Positions 1 through 10,620 of a stretch of 64,000 nucleotides of DNA are shown here, in pieces (positions within the stretch are counted from its first letter, which is position 1; every line of letters starts with the position of its first letter). This DNA is from Hemerocallis citrina (lineage: Eukaryota; Streptophyta; Magnoliopsida; Asparagales; Asphodelaceae). The stretch spans positions 173,254,686-173,318,685 of the forward strand of contig CM030363.1 in assembly GCA_017893485.1 (NCBI GenBank), written 5' to 3'. A program made the translations under genes and the position numbers. The notes beneath the pieces were generated by a model. It was not told where the DNA came from. It searched no databases and was given only the letters and a program-made list of their open reading frames with translations.

Positions 1-885
1 TCGCTCGGTTTGGGCTTCTTCAAGCTCATTAACCTATGTACGAGGCAACATCCGCCAGCCACGCCCGCACCGTCTCTCCCCGAGAACATGTGCAGGAGCT
101 CGGCGTTGACCCCGAGCAAGGTGGGTGCCTTCTCCAAGGCACCGCGACCTTGACGTTTAGCGGCGACCCTCTGCTATGCCCGCAGTTGTCTTTCTCACCG
201 GTATGGGAGCTCGGCATCCGTCCCTCGCTTGGTTTGGGCTTCTTCAAGCTCATCAACCTATGTACGAGGCGACATCCGCCAGCCATGCCCGCACCGTCTC
301 TCCCCTAGAACATGTGCAGGAGCTCGGCGTCGACCCCGAGCAAGGCGGGTGCCTTTTCCAAGGCACCGCAACCTTGATGTTCGGTGGCGACCCTCTGCTA
401 CGCCCGCTGTTGTCTTTCTCACCGGTATGGGGGCTCGGCATCCGTCCCTCGCTCGGTTTGGACTTCTTCAAGCTCATCAACCTATGTACGAGGCGACATC
501 CGCCAGCCACGCCCGCACCGTCTCTCCCCGAGAACATGTGCAGGAGCTCGGCGTCGACCCCGAGCACGGCGGGTGCCTTCTCCAAGGCACCGCGACCTTG
601 ACGTTTGGCGGCGACCCTCTGCTACGCCCGCAGTTATCTTTTTCACCGGTATGGGGGCTCGGCATCCGTCCCTCGCTCGGTTTGGGCTCCTTCAAGCTCA
701 TCAACCTATGTACAAGGTGACATCCGTCAGCCACGCCCGTACCGTCTCTTCCTGAGAACATGTGCAGGAGCTCGGCATCGACCCCGAGCAAGGCAGGTAC
801 CTTTTTCTAGGCACCGCGACCTTAACGCTCGGTAGCGACCCTCTGCTACTCTTGCAACTGGTTCTCGCAAACATGGGGGCTCAAC
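1..885. repeat. 224-bp tandem repeat array (about 4 copies, continues left of window)
   Basis: Units start at 1, 225, 449 and 673, each with TCGCT(C/T)GGTTTGG, giving an exact 224-bp period. The last copy decays near 885. The array is GC-rich. It lies downstream of the antisense accessory ORF and is probably part of the variable 3' region of a Tat-type gypsy element. Because 224 is not a multiple of 3, open frames that cross several units are a by-product of composition rather than genes. Confidence 0.9.
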
Positions 886-1044
886 AAACCGGAGCAAGGC
901 CGCAGCTTTCCTCAAAGCCGCTCGACCACTACGCTCGGTTACGACCTACAACCATGTGTTGACAAAATTTTATTAAGGTTTAGAGCGTCCGCCTTCGGCA
1001 GGTGCCCCGAGCCTTGGGTCGAGTTATTGACCACCCTCTCACCC

Positions 1045-1330
1045 GCGAACGACTAGGGGTTTACGGCTTTTACAAACCTAAACCCCGAATTGTTCGAGGA
1101 TGGCAGGGGGGCCATCGACCCACTGCTCTCTCCGTCCCAGAACAAACGCTCCGAGCCTTCGAGCCGTTCAGCTGACCCTTCTCTCGCCCCCGAACAACTC
1201 GGGGTTTACGGCTCTTAAGAGCCCAAAACCCCGAACTGTTCGAGGACGGCAGAAGAGCCACCACGCTTCGGCTCTCTCCGAACCCCCAAAATGATCGGTC
1301 GGCCCACCGCTCACCAACGAACAACCCGAG
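1045..1330. repeat. Two ~145-bp direct repeat units with internal hairpins
   Basis: Two neighbouring units each contain GGGGTTTACGGCT followed by an AAACCCCGAA(T/C)TGTTCGAGGA arm, near 1055-1110 and 1191-1250. In the second unit the arms form a long imperfect hairpin at 1191-1242 with GGCTCTTAAGAGCC (1210-1223), a perfect palindrome, at its centre. The units lie between the 224-bp array and the accessory ORF. I see no coding capacity here, nor in 886-1044. Confidence 0.7.
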
Positions 1331-1879
1331 GTCTCATAGCTGTAACGGCTCGTACCTCGAATAGTCCAAAGGTGATAGGTGTGCCTCCAATCCGGAGCAT
1401 GCGGAAAAATTGTGTTCTCTGGGCGCTCGCCTTTCGCAGGCACCCTAATCAAGCAACTAACTGCCTGACAACCAACAAGGGGAGTGGGGATTATATAGCC
1501 CCCTAAGGCCCCCATTTATTGCATCTGGGAATACTAAACGGCGGAAGGTGAAACGTCACCATAAATGCTCATTGGAATGCGAAACGTCACAATTAATAAT
1601 GTAGTCGCGTCAGCGGCGACCCTTCGTAGCAGTCACACCGACCACCCTCGACAGCCGAGGCCATCAAGGTTCAGGAAAACGAATGTTCTTATTGATTACT
1701 CATTGCTTACAACTCAATGAACGTCGGTACAAATACAAGAAAAAAGCTCACAACTCACTCACACTCGGCTGGAAACTCGAATTCGGGGCTCCTCTCACGT
1801 TTGGCCGAACCGGCCCGGGAAGGTACTCCCGCCACCGAGCTTCCCGCATCTTCGGGCTGCATCCCATCCTGTAGAAATA
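1331..1879. other. Non-coding spacer of the Tat-type element
   Basis: No ORF with a recognisable protein and no tandem repeat are visible. It links the 145-bp units to the 3' end of the antisense accessory region and belongs to the same GC-rich element body. Confidence 0.5.
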
Positions 1880-2218
1880 TCAGAGACCGCCCCGGGGTCG
1901 CGTTGCTGGCCCCTCTATCAGACCAGCGCCGAACAACAGCTTCAGTCTACGGATCTCCAGCTCCTTTTTTACTACGGCCTCATGAAGGACGAACTCCGAA
2001 GCTGAACTCCCGCTCGAAGCATCCGAGAGGGACCAGCCTGTCTCGATAACCCACCAGTCCCGGTCGGCTATGGCCTTTTTCAGACGCGCCAACTCTAAGC
2101 CGAGCTCCCTAGACCTATTCAAAAAATAGTTAACGGCGGCGGCTCGGTCCCGAGCTTGCTTTTGTTGACGAAGCAAAGCTGCCTCCGTGGCCTCCTCCCC
2201 CACTCGATCTAGAGGCAC
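1880..2218 (-). pseudogene. Coiled-coil segment of the Tat antisense accessory region (second ORF)
   Basis: A 112-residue open stretch on the minus strand downstream of the main accessory ORF. It is rich in Glu, Lys, Arg, Ala and Leu and has two heptad-like coiled-coil blocks (roughly residues 5-50 and 80-95) separated by a Ser-rich linker. Its place matches the coiled-coil ORF at 62438-63118, downstream of the homologous accessory ORF in the other Tat element, so it is probably the last exon or a second cistron of the same gene. It is shorter than that counterpart (112 against 226 residues). The junction to the main ORF is not evident, so it may be a remnant. No enzymatic motif is visible. 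Confidence 0.5.
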
Positions 2219-2412
2219 CTCGGCAACAATGGGGAAGGCGACATAGGTCCCGTACGTCTATCAAAAAATGAGAACAAACATCACAAAAAACACAAGTATG
2301 GAAGAATCGGCCCAAAAAATATATTCCATTTCTTTCAAAAAGTCCGATACAAAAGCCGCGGTGGCCAGTCCGCCCAATGCATTTACATCAAAACAAAAAA
2401 AAAGAAAAAGAT

Positions 2413-4787
2413 CTATTCTTGAGGGGGATTTGGCACCTCTTCATCGACCTGATTGCCCCCCGCATCGTCGCCCCCCGGGGTGGGAGGAAGGTTCGGCGCC
2501 CATCCGTAGTAGAGATGGTCCACGTTCTACTCAGGGTAGATATGTTTAAAATGGGACTTGGCTTGTTCGTATGCCTCGTCCTGCGCCACCATGACGGTCT
2601 CCCCAATGCCGACTCCATCTCCTGCAGTGCCTTCTTCCCCTTCGCCGCCTCGGCCGCGATCTTCGCCATAAGGTCCTCCCGATCCTGCTTGTGGATCTTG
2701 CCGAGCGAATCTATCTGGGCTTCGTGGACGGCAATCATCGACCGAGCATCTTTCAGCTCATCCGTTGCCTTGTTCAGGTCATGAAGGTACTTCTCCGCAT
2801 TCCGCCTCTCGATAATAATCTCCTTCTCCAAGCACTTGTGAAAGTGCTGGCCATGGAGCATCGCCTGGCCGAAGAAGAGAAATATTAGAAAAACTCCGTC
2901 ATTGAATGAAAAATAGGGCCAAGCCAACTTACCAAGAGGGTCGCCTGAGACCACCGCATGTAGGCCTGGTCCGCCGTCTGCACCGCCAGGGCCATCCAAT
3001 CGCGCTCGGTGGCGGCCTTCGAGACGAACTCGACCGCCACAGGCCCATCGAGCAGAGAATCCCCCTGTACGATTGACCAATCAGGGGCAAATGGCAGCGT
3101 ACCCTGCCTGCCCACCATCTCCGCAGTGCTCGGCCGAATTGGGGGGAGCCCTTTTTTCGAGGCATCAACTGTCTTGCCCGAACCACCCGCGGCGTCCCGG
3201 CCCCCCCTCGACGAATGGGAGGACTGGGAGTGTGGCCTCTTAGTCCTCTTCGCCGGGGAAGGCTCTTCGGACGCCGGTACCGGTACCTGGGAGGACGCGC
3301 CGGTCTGTGCGGCCAGCCTCTGCTTCTCGGCCGCCAACCTCTCCTGTTTGGCCTTCTTCCTCTTCTCTACCCTCGCCTTCTCGGCGACAGCGAGCAACAA
3401 CTTCTTCGCGTCCGCCTGTTGGGTTGTCATCCCTACAAAAACACAGAAGAAAAGCTAACGTTAACACGAAGGCAGGAAATGAACATATTCGAAAAGAGAC
3501 ATACTAGGGTCGGCAGGACTCAGTCCGGCCACGGCGAGGTGTATCTCGGTCACTTGAGGCCATGCTATACTGTGCCCCACGGTGATCTTCTCCACCCTCT
3601 TCCATTCCTTGGTGGTCAAGTCGCTCTTCCTCGGAGGCTTGTGCTTCGGCTTGACGAAGTTCCACCCGGTCGGAATTCCCCAAGACCTCTCAGTCCGAAC
3701 TACAATTCTCTTTCCATCCCTTTATAGAGTCCGGATGACCGTGCATAACCTTCTTGTGTGGCCTCAGCGAAAAGTAAAAAATCCCCTCCTGATCTCCGAG
3801 CGAACCAATCCCAAAAATAGCTCGGAAGAATGTCAGCCTCGGCTTCACTCCTTTCTCTTGACACTTAAGAATGAAGCAGACTAAATGCTTCCAGGAGTTC
3901 GGACCATACTGCATTGGACACAGCTTCGCCCAGTTCAAAATCCTCTTCACGAAGGGATGCAGCAGCAGCCTTAGCCCCGAGAGGAAGGCATCCTCAGGAA
4001 ACATATAATACCCCGGCGCCAGAGCCGTAGTGGGCCGGATACCTGGGCTCGAAAGGAAGATCTCGAACTCCCGCGGAATATAGTAGGCGGCCCTGATAAT
4101 GTTGAGGTACTCTGCCTTCAGAATGCTCGGGATACTATCTGCGTGGATCTTCACCCGAGTGTCTTCGCCCAGCACTGGCAGGATCGGTTCGATGCCCTTA
4201 ATATCGTCGGGATACATCCGAATCGACCCTGGATTCCTGAAGGTGACCGGGGGAAACTCGAGACCCGGTCTCGGTGCGTACTCATCGGGTGAGGAAGGAC
4301 TGTGCGGGATAGTCATGACTTTCTTCTTCCTACGAGGACAAGCCTTACGCTCGGGGGACGGCGTCGACAAGGGGGGAAGTGGTGGAAGATCTTCTCCGAC
4401 CCCAGTCGGCCCTCCAGCCGTGCTTTGGCCAGCATCCTGTCCTTCGACCTCATCCTCCTCGTCTTCCTTGCCATCCTCGGCAACCTGCTCATCTTCGTCC
4501 CCCTCCTCTTCATCACCTTTCCACTCCTGATCCTGTTCCTCCTCGTCCTCACCGTCCCCCTCATCCTCTTCCTCCTTGTCACCCTCATCCATGGGCTCCT
4601 TCCCCGGTCTTCTGGACCTCAACGGGGACACCACAAAGACAACATCGTCCCCATCATCTGACTCAGGGTCGGTAAGAACCTCCTCCTTCACCTTATACTT
4701 GCTCAAGGACGATGACGTTTCCTGCTCTGATTCCTCCGTGGAACGACTTGATGAGCTAGCCTCGGATCCGGACTGAGTTCGCGACAT
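2413..4787 (-). pseudogene. Antisense accessory ORF of a Tat-type gypsy element (PF04195-like, 'putative gypsy type transposon')
   Basis: Function is unknown. PF04195-type proteins are encoded by plant gypsy elements and are not transposases by any visible catalytic motif. The start at 4787 (Met-Ser) is chosen because the homologue at 60102 also begins Met-Ser just after an intron-like AAGGTAA...TAG stretch. Order: Ser-rich N terminus; very acidic Glu/Asp tract (about residues 65-125); Pro-rich stretch with a Lys/Arg patch; then the conserved domain with HPFVKRIL, GPNSWKHLVCF and a GIFYF segment. A short intron (3433-3504, GTATGT...TAG) leads to a basic Lys/Arg exon, and a second (2865-2933, GTAAGT...CAG) to a coiled-coil exon ending at 2413. 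Breaks: a frameshift near 3720, after KGWK; another near 2605; and a Trp-to-TAG stop in the last exon, in a YPE*N context. It runs opposite to the 3' LTR at 26794-27379. Confidence 0.72.
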
Positions 4788-5063
4788 TACTAAAAAGAAA
4801 AATACTAACCTGGAACGTAGAAAGTTAAGGTCACCAGAAAATCTGCCGACGGCAAGTAAAATTCCCACTCTTGTTAAAAATTGGAAAGTGAGTGATAAAG
4901 TGAAAAGGAAGAAATGAGATAGGGGATGGGGTTTTAAAGAGGAAAAGAGACTCCTCGATTCTCACGAAAAAGATCTAGCCGTTGGATCTTATCTGACAAG
5001 ATCCAGTGGCCACCAAGATCTGAAAACGCTTTGATCTTTGCGCCCATGAAGTCAGAAGGGTCG
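4788..5063 (-). promoter_or_regulatory. Probable 5' leader and promoter of the antisense accessory ORF
   Basis: On the minus strand a TTTAAAAC TATA-like element (about 4931-4938) lies ~145 bp upstream of the chosen ATG. Just before the ATG is CCAGGTTAGTA...TTTTTAGTA, which reads as a small 5' UTR intron and has a counterpart in the leader of the homologous ORF (60068-60101). Promoter function is inferred from position only. Confidence 0.35.
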
Positions 5064-5965
5064 ACACTCGGATGGAAGCGCGAGCCAGTAATTCTCCTTC
5101 TATTTCACAGAAGAGTTGACGCACGGATGGAAGTGCGAGCCAGTAATTCCCCTTCTATTTTCATAGAAGGGTTGACGCTCGGATAGAAGCGCGAGCCAGT
5201 AATTCCCCTTCTATTTTCACAGAAGGTTCGATGCACGAATGGAAGCGCGAGCCAGTAATTCCCCTTCTATTTTCACAGAAGGGCCGAGACTCGGATAGAA
5301 GCGCGAGCCAGTAATTCCCCTTCTATTTCATAGAAGGGTCGATGCATGGATGGAAGCGCGAGCCAGTAATTTCCCTTCTGTTTTCACAGAAGGGTCGACA
5401 CTCGGATAGAAGCGCGAGCCAGTAATCCCCTTCTATTTCACAGAAGGGTCGACGCACGGATGGAAGCGCGAGCCAGTAATTCCCCTTCTATTTTCACAGA
5501 AGGGTCGACACTCGGGTAGAAGCGCGAGCCAGTAATTCCCCTTCTATTTTCACAGAAGGGTCGACGTACGGATGGAAGCGCGAGCCAGTAATTCCCCTTC
5601 TGTTTTCACAGAAGGGTCGACACTCGGATAGAAGCGCGAGCCAGTAATTCCCCTTCTATTTTACAGAAGGGTCGACGCACGGGTGGAAGCACGAGCCAGT
5701 AATTCCCCTTCTATTTTCACAGAAGGGTCGACGCTCGGATGGAAGCGCGAGCCAATAATTCCCCTTCTATTTTTACAGAAGGGTCGACGCTCGGATGGAA
5801 GCGCGAGCCAGTAATTTCCCATCTATTTTCACAGAAGGATCGACGCTCGGATGGAAGCGCGAGCCAGTAATTCCCCTTCTATTTTCACAGAAGGGTCGAC
5901 GCTCTGATGGAAGCGCGAGCCAGTAATTCCCTTTCTATTTTCACAGAAGGGTCGACGCTCGGATA
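5064..5965. repeat. 56-bp tandem array (about 16 copies)
   Basis: About 16 copies of a 54-57-bp unit containing GAAGCGCGAGCCAGTAATTC, CCCTTCTATTTTCACAGAAG and GGTCGACRCTCGGAT. CTTCTRTTTTCACAGAAG in each unit is a short inverted repeat. Spacing is nearly constant (for example 5731, 5787 and 5843). The array lies directly upstream of the antisense accessory ORF, on the 3' LTR side of the Tat-type element. Confidence 0.93.
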
Positions 5966-6180
5966 ACAACACGAGCCCCAACTACTCTCCTTTGATAAAG
6001 TGGGACTCGGCGCTCGGATAGAATCCCGAGCACCAACTGTCCTCCTTTGATATAGAGGGACTCGGCGCTCCGATGGAATCCCGAGTCCCAACTACTCTCC
6101 TTTGATATAGCAGGACTCGGTGCTCAGATAGAATCCCGAGCCCCAACTGCCCTCCTCTGATATAGAGGGGCTCGTCTGCC
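5966..6180. repeat. Diverged second 56-bp array (about 4 copies)
   Basis: Four copies of a related unit of about 56 bp with GGACTCGGYGCTCRGATAGAA, CCCGAGCCCCAACT and CTCCTTTGATATAG. The GCTCGGAT core and the period are shared with the array on its left, so the two look like branches of one minisatellite. Confidence 0.8.
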
Positions 6181-6581
6181 GACCCCTAATGCTCGATGAA
6201 TCGAGCCCCAGAAGAAGCTCGTCTTCCGACCCCTAAGCACTCAGCAAGCCGACCTCCCACAAGAACCAATCTCCTATAAAATCGACCTCAGCGCCCCCCT
6301 CGCTCTTCCAACTAGCGAGGGGACCGTCTACCAACCCCAGGGGCTCATCCACCGACCCCTAATGCTCTACAAATCAAGCCCCAACGAAAGGCCTCGACGT
6401 CCCCTCGCTCTTCCAACTAGCGATGTGGTCGTCTGCCGACCCTTGGGGCTCGTCTGCCGATCCCTTGGGGCTCGCCTGCCGACCCCATGGGCTCATCTGC
6501 CGACCCTTTTGGCTCGCCAAGCCCCAACAGAAGGCCTTGACGTCCCCTCGCTCTTCCAACTAGCGAGGTGGCTGTCTGCCG
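6181..6581. repeat. ~119-bp GC-rich repeat array, left part (split by the copia insertion)
   Basis: Units carry CCCCTCGCTCTTCCAACTAG, GCTCGTCTGCCGACCC and CCCATGGGCTCATCTGCCGA. The same units continue at 26270-26600 on the far side of the copia element, so the array was continuous before the insertion. The first part (6181-6340) is degenerate. Confidence 0.85.
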
Positions 6582-7698
6582 TGTTGGATCCACAGAGTAC
6601 ACACGATGTATCCTAGTTCGGTCCTTCCGACCTACATCCAGTCCCCAAGCAACCCACTTGAGATTTCCACTATTCTTGAAAACAAGTTTACAAGAATACC
6701 CTACGACGTTCAGACAACAACCTTGTCTAACCCGTAGTCCTTTCTCTCAACCAGAGAAAGCACCCCACTCAAACACCAAGATTGAAACGACCGACTCTAC
6801 ACCCTAGAGTCTAACTCTCCAACCAAGAGCAAAAAGAAAACAATAAAAAGATTACAGTCAACCTATAGCCTTGTTTGTGTTATGTGATGTAGAGCGTGGC
6901 TAAAAAGAGGTCGACTTCTATATTCAGTCCAGAACGAATTCCGATGTTATACTGGACTGAATGTAGAGAACCAAAAACTTAGAACTTGAAAGCTTTTGTC
7001 TCGTGAACACTTAAAAATTCTCAAAGAGTGCTCGAAAAATGTAAGATCAGAATGATAGAATAATGTTAGATCTTTTTCAGTGAATTCTGAACTCTATTTA
7101 TAGAGTTAGAATTCCTGGACGTTGGAAGGCAGTTATTCCAACTGTCAACCAACGGATCTAAGTAGCTTTTGAATTTGAAAATCGATTTTAAAAACAGAAA
7201 ACGGTCAAAAGCACTCGAACAGTCGACTGGGCTTTGCCATAATGACTCGACTGGGCTTTGCCATAATGAGTCGACTGGTCAGAGTTTGAATAAATTTAAA
7301 CAGTTTTGTACTGACAGTCGACTGATAGAAACATCGGTCGACTGGTACTCAACAGTTAAATCATTTCAAACTGTTTTGACCTTATTTGATGTTTGAAAAA
7401 CACACATTGTAAAATAGTGAGTGTATGTGTGTGTGACAAGGCTTTACATCATACTAAGACTCAACAAAAATAAGATTACATTGTTTACAAGACATGACTA
7501 TAATTGACACTTTTAAGCTTGAGTCTTGGCTTGAGTCTTGAGTCTTGAATGAAGCTTTAACCATTGTCTTTATCTGAAGCTTTTGTGCTTGTTCCTTTGT
7601 TCAGCTTAATAGTCTTTTGTGTGTACAACCTGCAATTTAGCTGTATAGCATAGAAACATGTTGCAGTGTGTTGTGATCGTCAAAATCAAGAATCAACA
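6582..7698 (-). repeat. 3' LTR of the SIRE-like copia element
   Basis: 1117 bp, TGTTGG...ATCAACA in plus-strand reading. It matches 25178-26269 with ~20 substitutions. It is longer because a ~27-bp segment holding CGACTGGGCTTTGCCATAAT is tandemly duplicated (about 7222-7275). It contains five GTCGACT or near-identical motifs (about 7219-7350). Confidence 0.93.
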
Positions 7699-7712
7699 TT
7701 CTCCCCCTTTTT
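7699..7712 (-). other. Polypurine tract of the SIRE-like copia element
   Basis: TTCTCCCCCTTTTT on the plus strand is AAAAAGGGGGAGAA on the element's sense strand and abuts the 3' LTR, the expected place for the plus-strand primer. Confidence 0.85.
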
Positions 7713-8146
7713 GATGATGACAACAAAATAGCTGATAACATATATAAAAAAATACAAGCATAGGATTTAAATGCTCCCCCTATTAAAAACACAATATGCA
7801 TACACAAAGATATAGCATAAAACAGTAATTGAAACTTTAAACAGACTATATAAGTCGACTTATGATATGACTAGTCGACTTATCAGAGAGAAACACAGCA
7901 AAACACAGTAGACACAATAAATAGTAATATCAGTCGACTTATCAGAGAGAAACACACAGAACATATCAAGCACACAGTAAGAGGTATTTCTCCCCCTTTG
8001 TCATCAACAAAAACATAGGATAACCAGTCTTTTGCATAAATAAACACAGAAAGAAATGTCTCATACATAAATAAGAAAAAAATCTTTTGCAAAAACTAAC
8101 AGCAAAAAAAAATAAGAAAAAATACATATGAAAAAGTGAAAAATCA
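7713..8146 (-). other. 3' untranslated spacer of the SIRE-like element
   Basis: AT-rich and non-coding, between the end of the extra ORF and the polypurine tract. Three GTCGACTTA(T) motifs occur at about 7855-7940, in the contexts AAGTCGACTTATGA, TAGTCGACTTATCAG and CAGTCGACTTATCAG; the last two share a longer surrounding repeat (GTCGACTTATCAGAGAGAAA). Confidence 0.6.
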
Positions 8147-8547
8147 TCAATCGTCGTCTTCGGTGTCTTCATCAACAGCTTGAGATGGAGGAGGAAATTG
8201 GGTAGTGAAAAGATTGGTCAGATTGGTGATTTTAGATTCAAGAGAGTCAAGACGAGAATCAAGAGTGTCCTGATGTGTCATAAGATAGTTGACACATTGA
8301 TAAAGAGAGATGGATCATCATAGTTAGCATGAGGACGAGATGAACTAGAAGATGCTGATGGTCTAGCAGAAGATGCTAGAGGAACTTGTGAGGGAGGAGG
8401 AGACCTAGTAGAAGTTCTAGGTGGAGGGTCAAGAAGCTTCATACGCGCTAAACTAGCACGATCGAAGCATTCATAATGCGTAACGATATTGGTCTCGGAG
8501 TTGAGATCAATATCATAAGCCTGAAAGACCCGGGTAAGAAGACCTCC
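8147..8547 (-). pseudogene. Extra ORF of the SIRE-like element, C-terminal part (after the nested insertion)
   Basis: This continues the frame cut at 19036. After the shared GGAGG target the reading goes on as LLTRVFQAYDID, then a Ser/Pro-rich stretch. A 1-bp frameshift near 8300 separates this from the C terminus (a CVNYLMTHQDTL segment, a short heptad-like helix and an acidic end, DEDTEDDD, with the stop at 8147-8149). The ORF is therefore broken twice: by the LARD-like insertion and by the frameshift. Confidence 0.7.
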
Positions 8548-9189
8548 TGTAACGCCCCGAATTCCAAATACAACTGAATTCGAGAGTTCTACAGGATCTT
8601 TTCACTTCTTTCGTACAATTTTACAAGGAATTTAAAACTTTTATTTCAACAATAATTACATCAGAGTCTTTTACATCAATAAGCAGCGGAATCAATAAAA
8701 TACAACAATAATGAATGTACAATTGTTACAATTTTAACATTTAAGTAATCAACAGCATCAATTCTCTTTATATCTTCATGTAACTCCATAACCTGCATAT
8801 AAACTGTGGGCGCGTCAGTTGCTTACAACTGACGAAATATTATACACGGCCATCCTCTCTATGCCGGAAACAGTATAACGATTCTCAAATGCTTTAGCAA
8901 ACACAAACTTGATCACAAACAAATCTACCAAGGGACTATCCTGTTGATGTCGTGTTGTGCGGTGCACTTAGTCCTTAATGCAGTTGTTTATATTATATGA
9001 CACTAATGCACACTTATTCGGATTCTATGCATCCCATACTACATAGGTCCGAGGCAAGCCTCTTAATCGTTCTTCCTTTTTGTAGGGTTCAATCCCCCGC
9101 CATGACTTACTCTACTTCTGTAATTCCAGTGAGTATCCTAGATGATTCTATGAGTACAAGCATGTATCCTGGCCCCTGGAGTAGAATTT

Positions 9190-9690
9190 CGCGCCATGTC
9201 TTGACTCGTCAAGCATGCATTCTGCGACAATTCAGCCTCCTCCCTGAACACACTCCTCTTGCAGTCACCAAAACATCCCACAAGCGTGACTAGAGTCCGA
9301 TCATTACTGAGTTGTGCCCGCGCCATGTCTTGACTCATCAAGCATGCATTCTGCGGCTCACACACCCGCACCGTACCCTAGCTCTCATACTCATGTTTTT
9401 CTCTCACCTTCATCACCTCCACACTATGTATCTATCTGTAATTTCGGTAAGTGTCATAGACGTTCCATGATTACAAGCACGTGTCCAAGACCCTGGAGGG
9501 GAACCTCGCGCCATGTCTTGACTCATCAAGCATGCATTCTGCGATAGTTCAGCCTCCTCCCTGAACACGATCCTCTTTCCGTCACCAAACATCCCACAAG
9601 CGTCGCCAAGATCCCGATCATTCTGGAGTATATTGTCCACGCCATGTCTTGACTCATCAAGCATGCATTCTGTGGATCACATCCGCATCG
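9190..9690. repeat. Four copies of a 33-bp box in two dimeric units within the LTR
   Basis: A box with CGCCATGTCTTGACTCATCA and AGCATGCATTCTG occurs at about 9192, 9321, 9509 and 9640. Spacing alternates ~130 and ~187 bp, so the real unit is a ~318-bp dimer. The same set recurs in the other LTR (15907-16400). Confidence 0.85.
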
Positions 9691-10176
9691 TAGACCCTAG
9701 GCTCCCATACTTATGTTTTTCTCTTACTTTCATTACAGCCTTACAATGTATTAATTATTAGAATCATGAATAAAATCAAAGCACTAGAGTTAGCCTCTCC
9801 ACTCAACCGGACTTATTCATTCATTACAATACCTGACCAACCTTGGTCTTTCAAATTCTCATTTCATTTCATTTCATTGCCGGGGGAGACTTAGCTACTC
9901 TTTAGTTTCAATTTCCCATTCACAATTTCCAATTGAGCATTTCCAGCTCATAATTCAATTTTGAGTCTCACAGACTTTCTCATCATGATCTTAGCCTTTC
10001 ATATTCATTTAATTCTCAATTCAAATCTATGATTCATCTCATGTAAATTCTCAATTCAACTATGATTCATTTCATATAAATTTATGCAGCAACAAATAGA
10101 GTTTACCAATATCCAGATTCACAATCTTTACCACAAACCATTCACAAGATTTCAGATATATCAAAAGCACTCTGGA

Positions 10177-10620
10177 CAGTCGACTGGGAACTCTTCCAGT
10201 CGACTTGTCCAGTCAAAACCAGTTATTCATCACCACTCGGGAGAGTCGACTGCTGCACATGGCAGTCGGCTGTTCCGCAGTGTTCCACTTCAATTTAATT
10301 TCTTTGTCAATTTCATCTTCCATGACCTTGTGTGCATTCCACAATAAAACTCAATCACGTATTAATAACCATAAAATCTCACATTCAACTTATTTAACTT
10401 TCATTTGTCAAAATCAATTTCAAACTCAAGAATCATAACAGTTCGGTTCAGTCGACTGGTGGCAGTATCAGTCGACTGTCCCGCAAATATCTTGAAAACT
10501 CAACATCAAAATTATGACAGCAGCAGTCGACTGTAACTGTATTCAGTCGACTGTCCCGCTGATGAAAACCAACTTTTTAACACTTACCAGTCGACTGTGG
10601 AAGTAATCAGTCGACTGTCA
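10177..10620. promoter_or_regulatory. Cluster of CAGTCGACTG palindromes in the LARD 3' LTR
   Basis: About ten copies of CAGTCGACTG or one-base variants in 440 bp. Several are in pairs separated by 16-22 bp (10448/10470, 10524/10541, 10589/10610). The cluster is kept unchanged in the second LTR. A regulatory role is inference; the repetition is directly visible. Confidence 0.5.

Noticed and set aside
36..835. ORFs of 90-163 codons in the 224-bp array
   Set aside because: They repeat with the unit on both strands, are GC-driven and have no domain.
4099..4776. Plus-strand Pro/Ser/Leu-rich ORFs opposite the acidic tract
   Set aside because: Mirror images of the Glu/Asp-rich antisense accessory ORF; low complexity.
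5064..5965. CRISPR-like array
   Set aside because: Repeats are directly adjacent without unique spacers, in plant DNA; it is a minisatellite.
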